Assembly (NCBI RefSeq): GCF_002159975.1
Contig: NZ_NFJR01000006.1
Location: 161,600 to 225,599 of the forward strand
Direction: 5' to 3'
Origin: Barnesiella sp. An22
GTDB taxonomy: Bacteria > Bacteroidota > Bacteroidia > Bacteroidales > Barnesiellaceae
DNA: 64,000 nt
Part shown: positions 63,952 through 64,000 of the stretch, piece after piece
How the letters are laid out: each line of letters opens with the position of its first letter
Position numbering within the stretch: the stretch's first letter is position 1
The notes under the pieces: generated by a model
Databases searched by the model: none
The model's input: only the letters and a program-made list of their open reading frames with translations
Told to the model about the DNA's origin: nothing
Program-made: the position numbers and the translations under genes

Positions 63952-64000
63952 TGGCGGCTACCTACTCTCCCACTTGCGCAGTACCATCGGCGTGACGGGG
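63952..64000 (-). rRNA. rrf: 5S ribosomal RNA (3' part, truncated by window edge)
   Basis: The minus strand reads CGCCGATGGTACTGCGC, then GTGGGAGAGTAGGTAGCCGCC, the standard 3' third of bacterial 5S rRNA. The 5' part lies beyond 64000, so 23S and 16S genes are expected further right. The mature 3' end is within a few bases of 63952. Confidence 0.93.

Overview
The window looks like a chromosomal segment from a Bacteroidales gut bacterium, G+C-rich for that order. A Barnesiellaceae-type genome is plausible but not proven. The evidence is a SusC/SusD pair, several secreted proteins with C-terminal tails resembling type IX secretion sorting domains, FimA-like lipoproteins, DUF4831, and promoters with the Bacteroidetes -33 TTTG / -7 TAnnTTTG signature.

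Layout. (1) 1-15090: a minus-strand block reading glpD, glpT, susC, susD, a beta-helix surface protein, a phosphodiester glycosidase and a fused endonuclease/exonuclease/phosphatase-beta-helix protein that runs off the left edge. It is headed by a divergent DeoR-family regulator with operator-like repeats around the glpD promoter. I infer a locus that releases, imports and oxidises glycerol-3-phosphate from a phosphate-containing polymer. (2) 16000-24400: a 5'-truncated secreted-protein remnant, a lipoprotein nuclease, pgeF-obgE behind tandem repeated promoters, and a leucine-rich-repeat secreted protein. (3) 24500-39500: housekeeping genes (adk, hpt, nnr, rnhB, sufE, dtpT-like, a peptidase, an LD-carboxypeptidase, and the yceD-rpmF-fabH-era-der cluster) plus a frameshifted YczE/YitT-like membrane gene and an AraC regulator. 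(4) 39675-49509: ten tightly packed minus-strand genes downstream of a TetR regulator, including two DUF1266 paralogues, two ankyrin proteins, lipoproteins, a BatD-like protein and a histidine kinase. This set is not a system I recognise. (5) 49639-54275: a GH2 beta-mannosidase, then an AT-rich two-gene module (small Cys-rich protein plus tandem-TIR-like protein, overlapping ATGA), then a Crp/Fnr regulator. (6) 54491-61998: a four-gene lipoprotein/fimbrillin-like operon, probably controlled by the divergent Crp/Fnr protein; its first gene ends in a metzincin zinc-protease motif. (7) 62377-64000: an AT-rich methyltransferase, tRNA-Ser(UGA), a REP/BIME-like palindrome array, a terminator, and the 3' part of a 5S rRNA gene, so an rRNA operon continues past the right edge.

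The most promising candidates for something undescribed are the TIR two-gene module (52300-53564), the TetR-headed ten-gene operon (39675-48789), and the coupling of a GlpR/glpDT unit with a SusCD locus carrying phosphodiester-cleaving enzymes. All functional proposals rest on motif recognition by eye; no database search was run.
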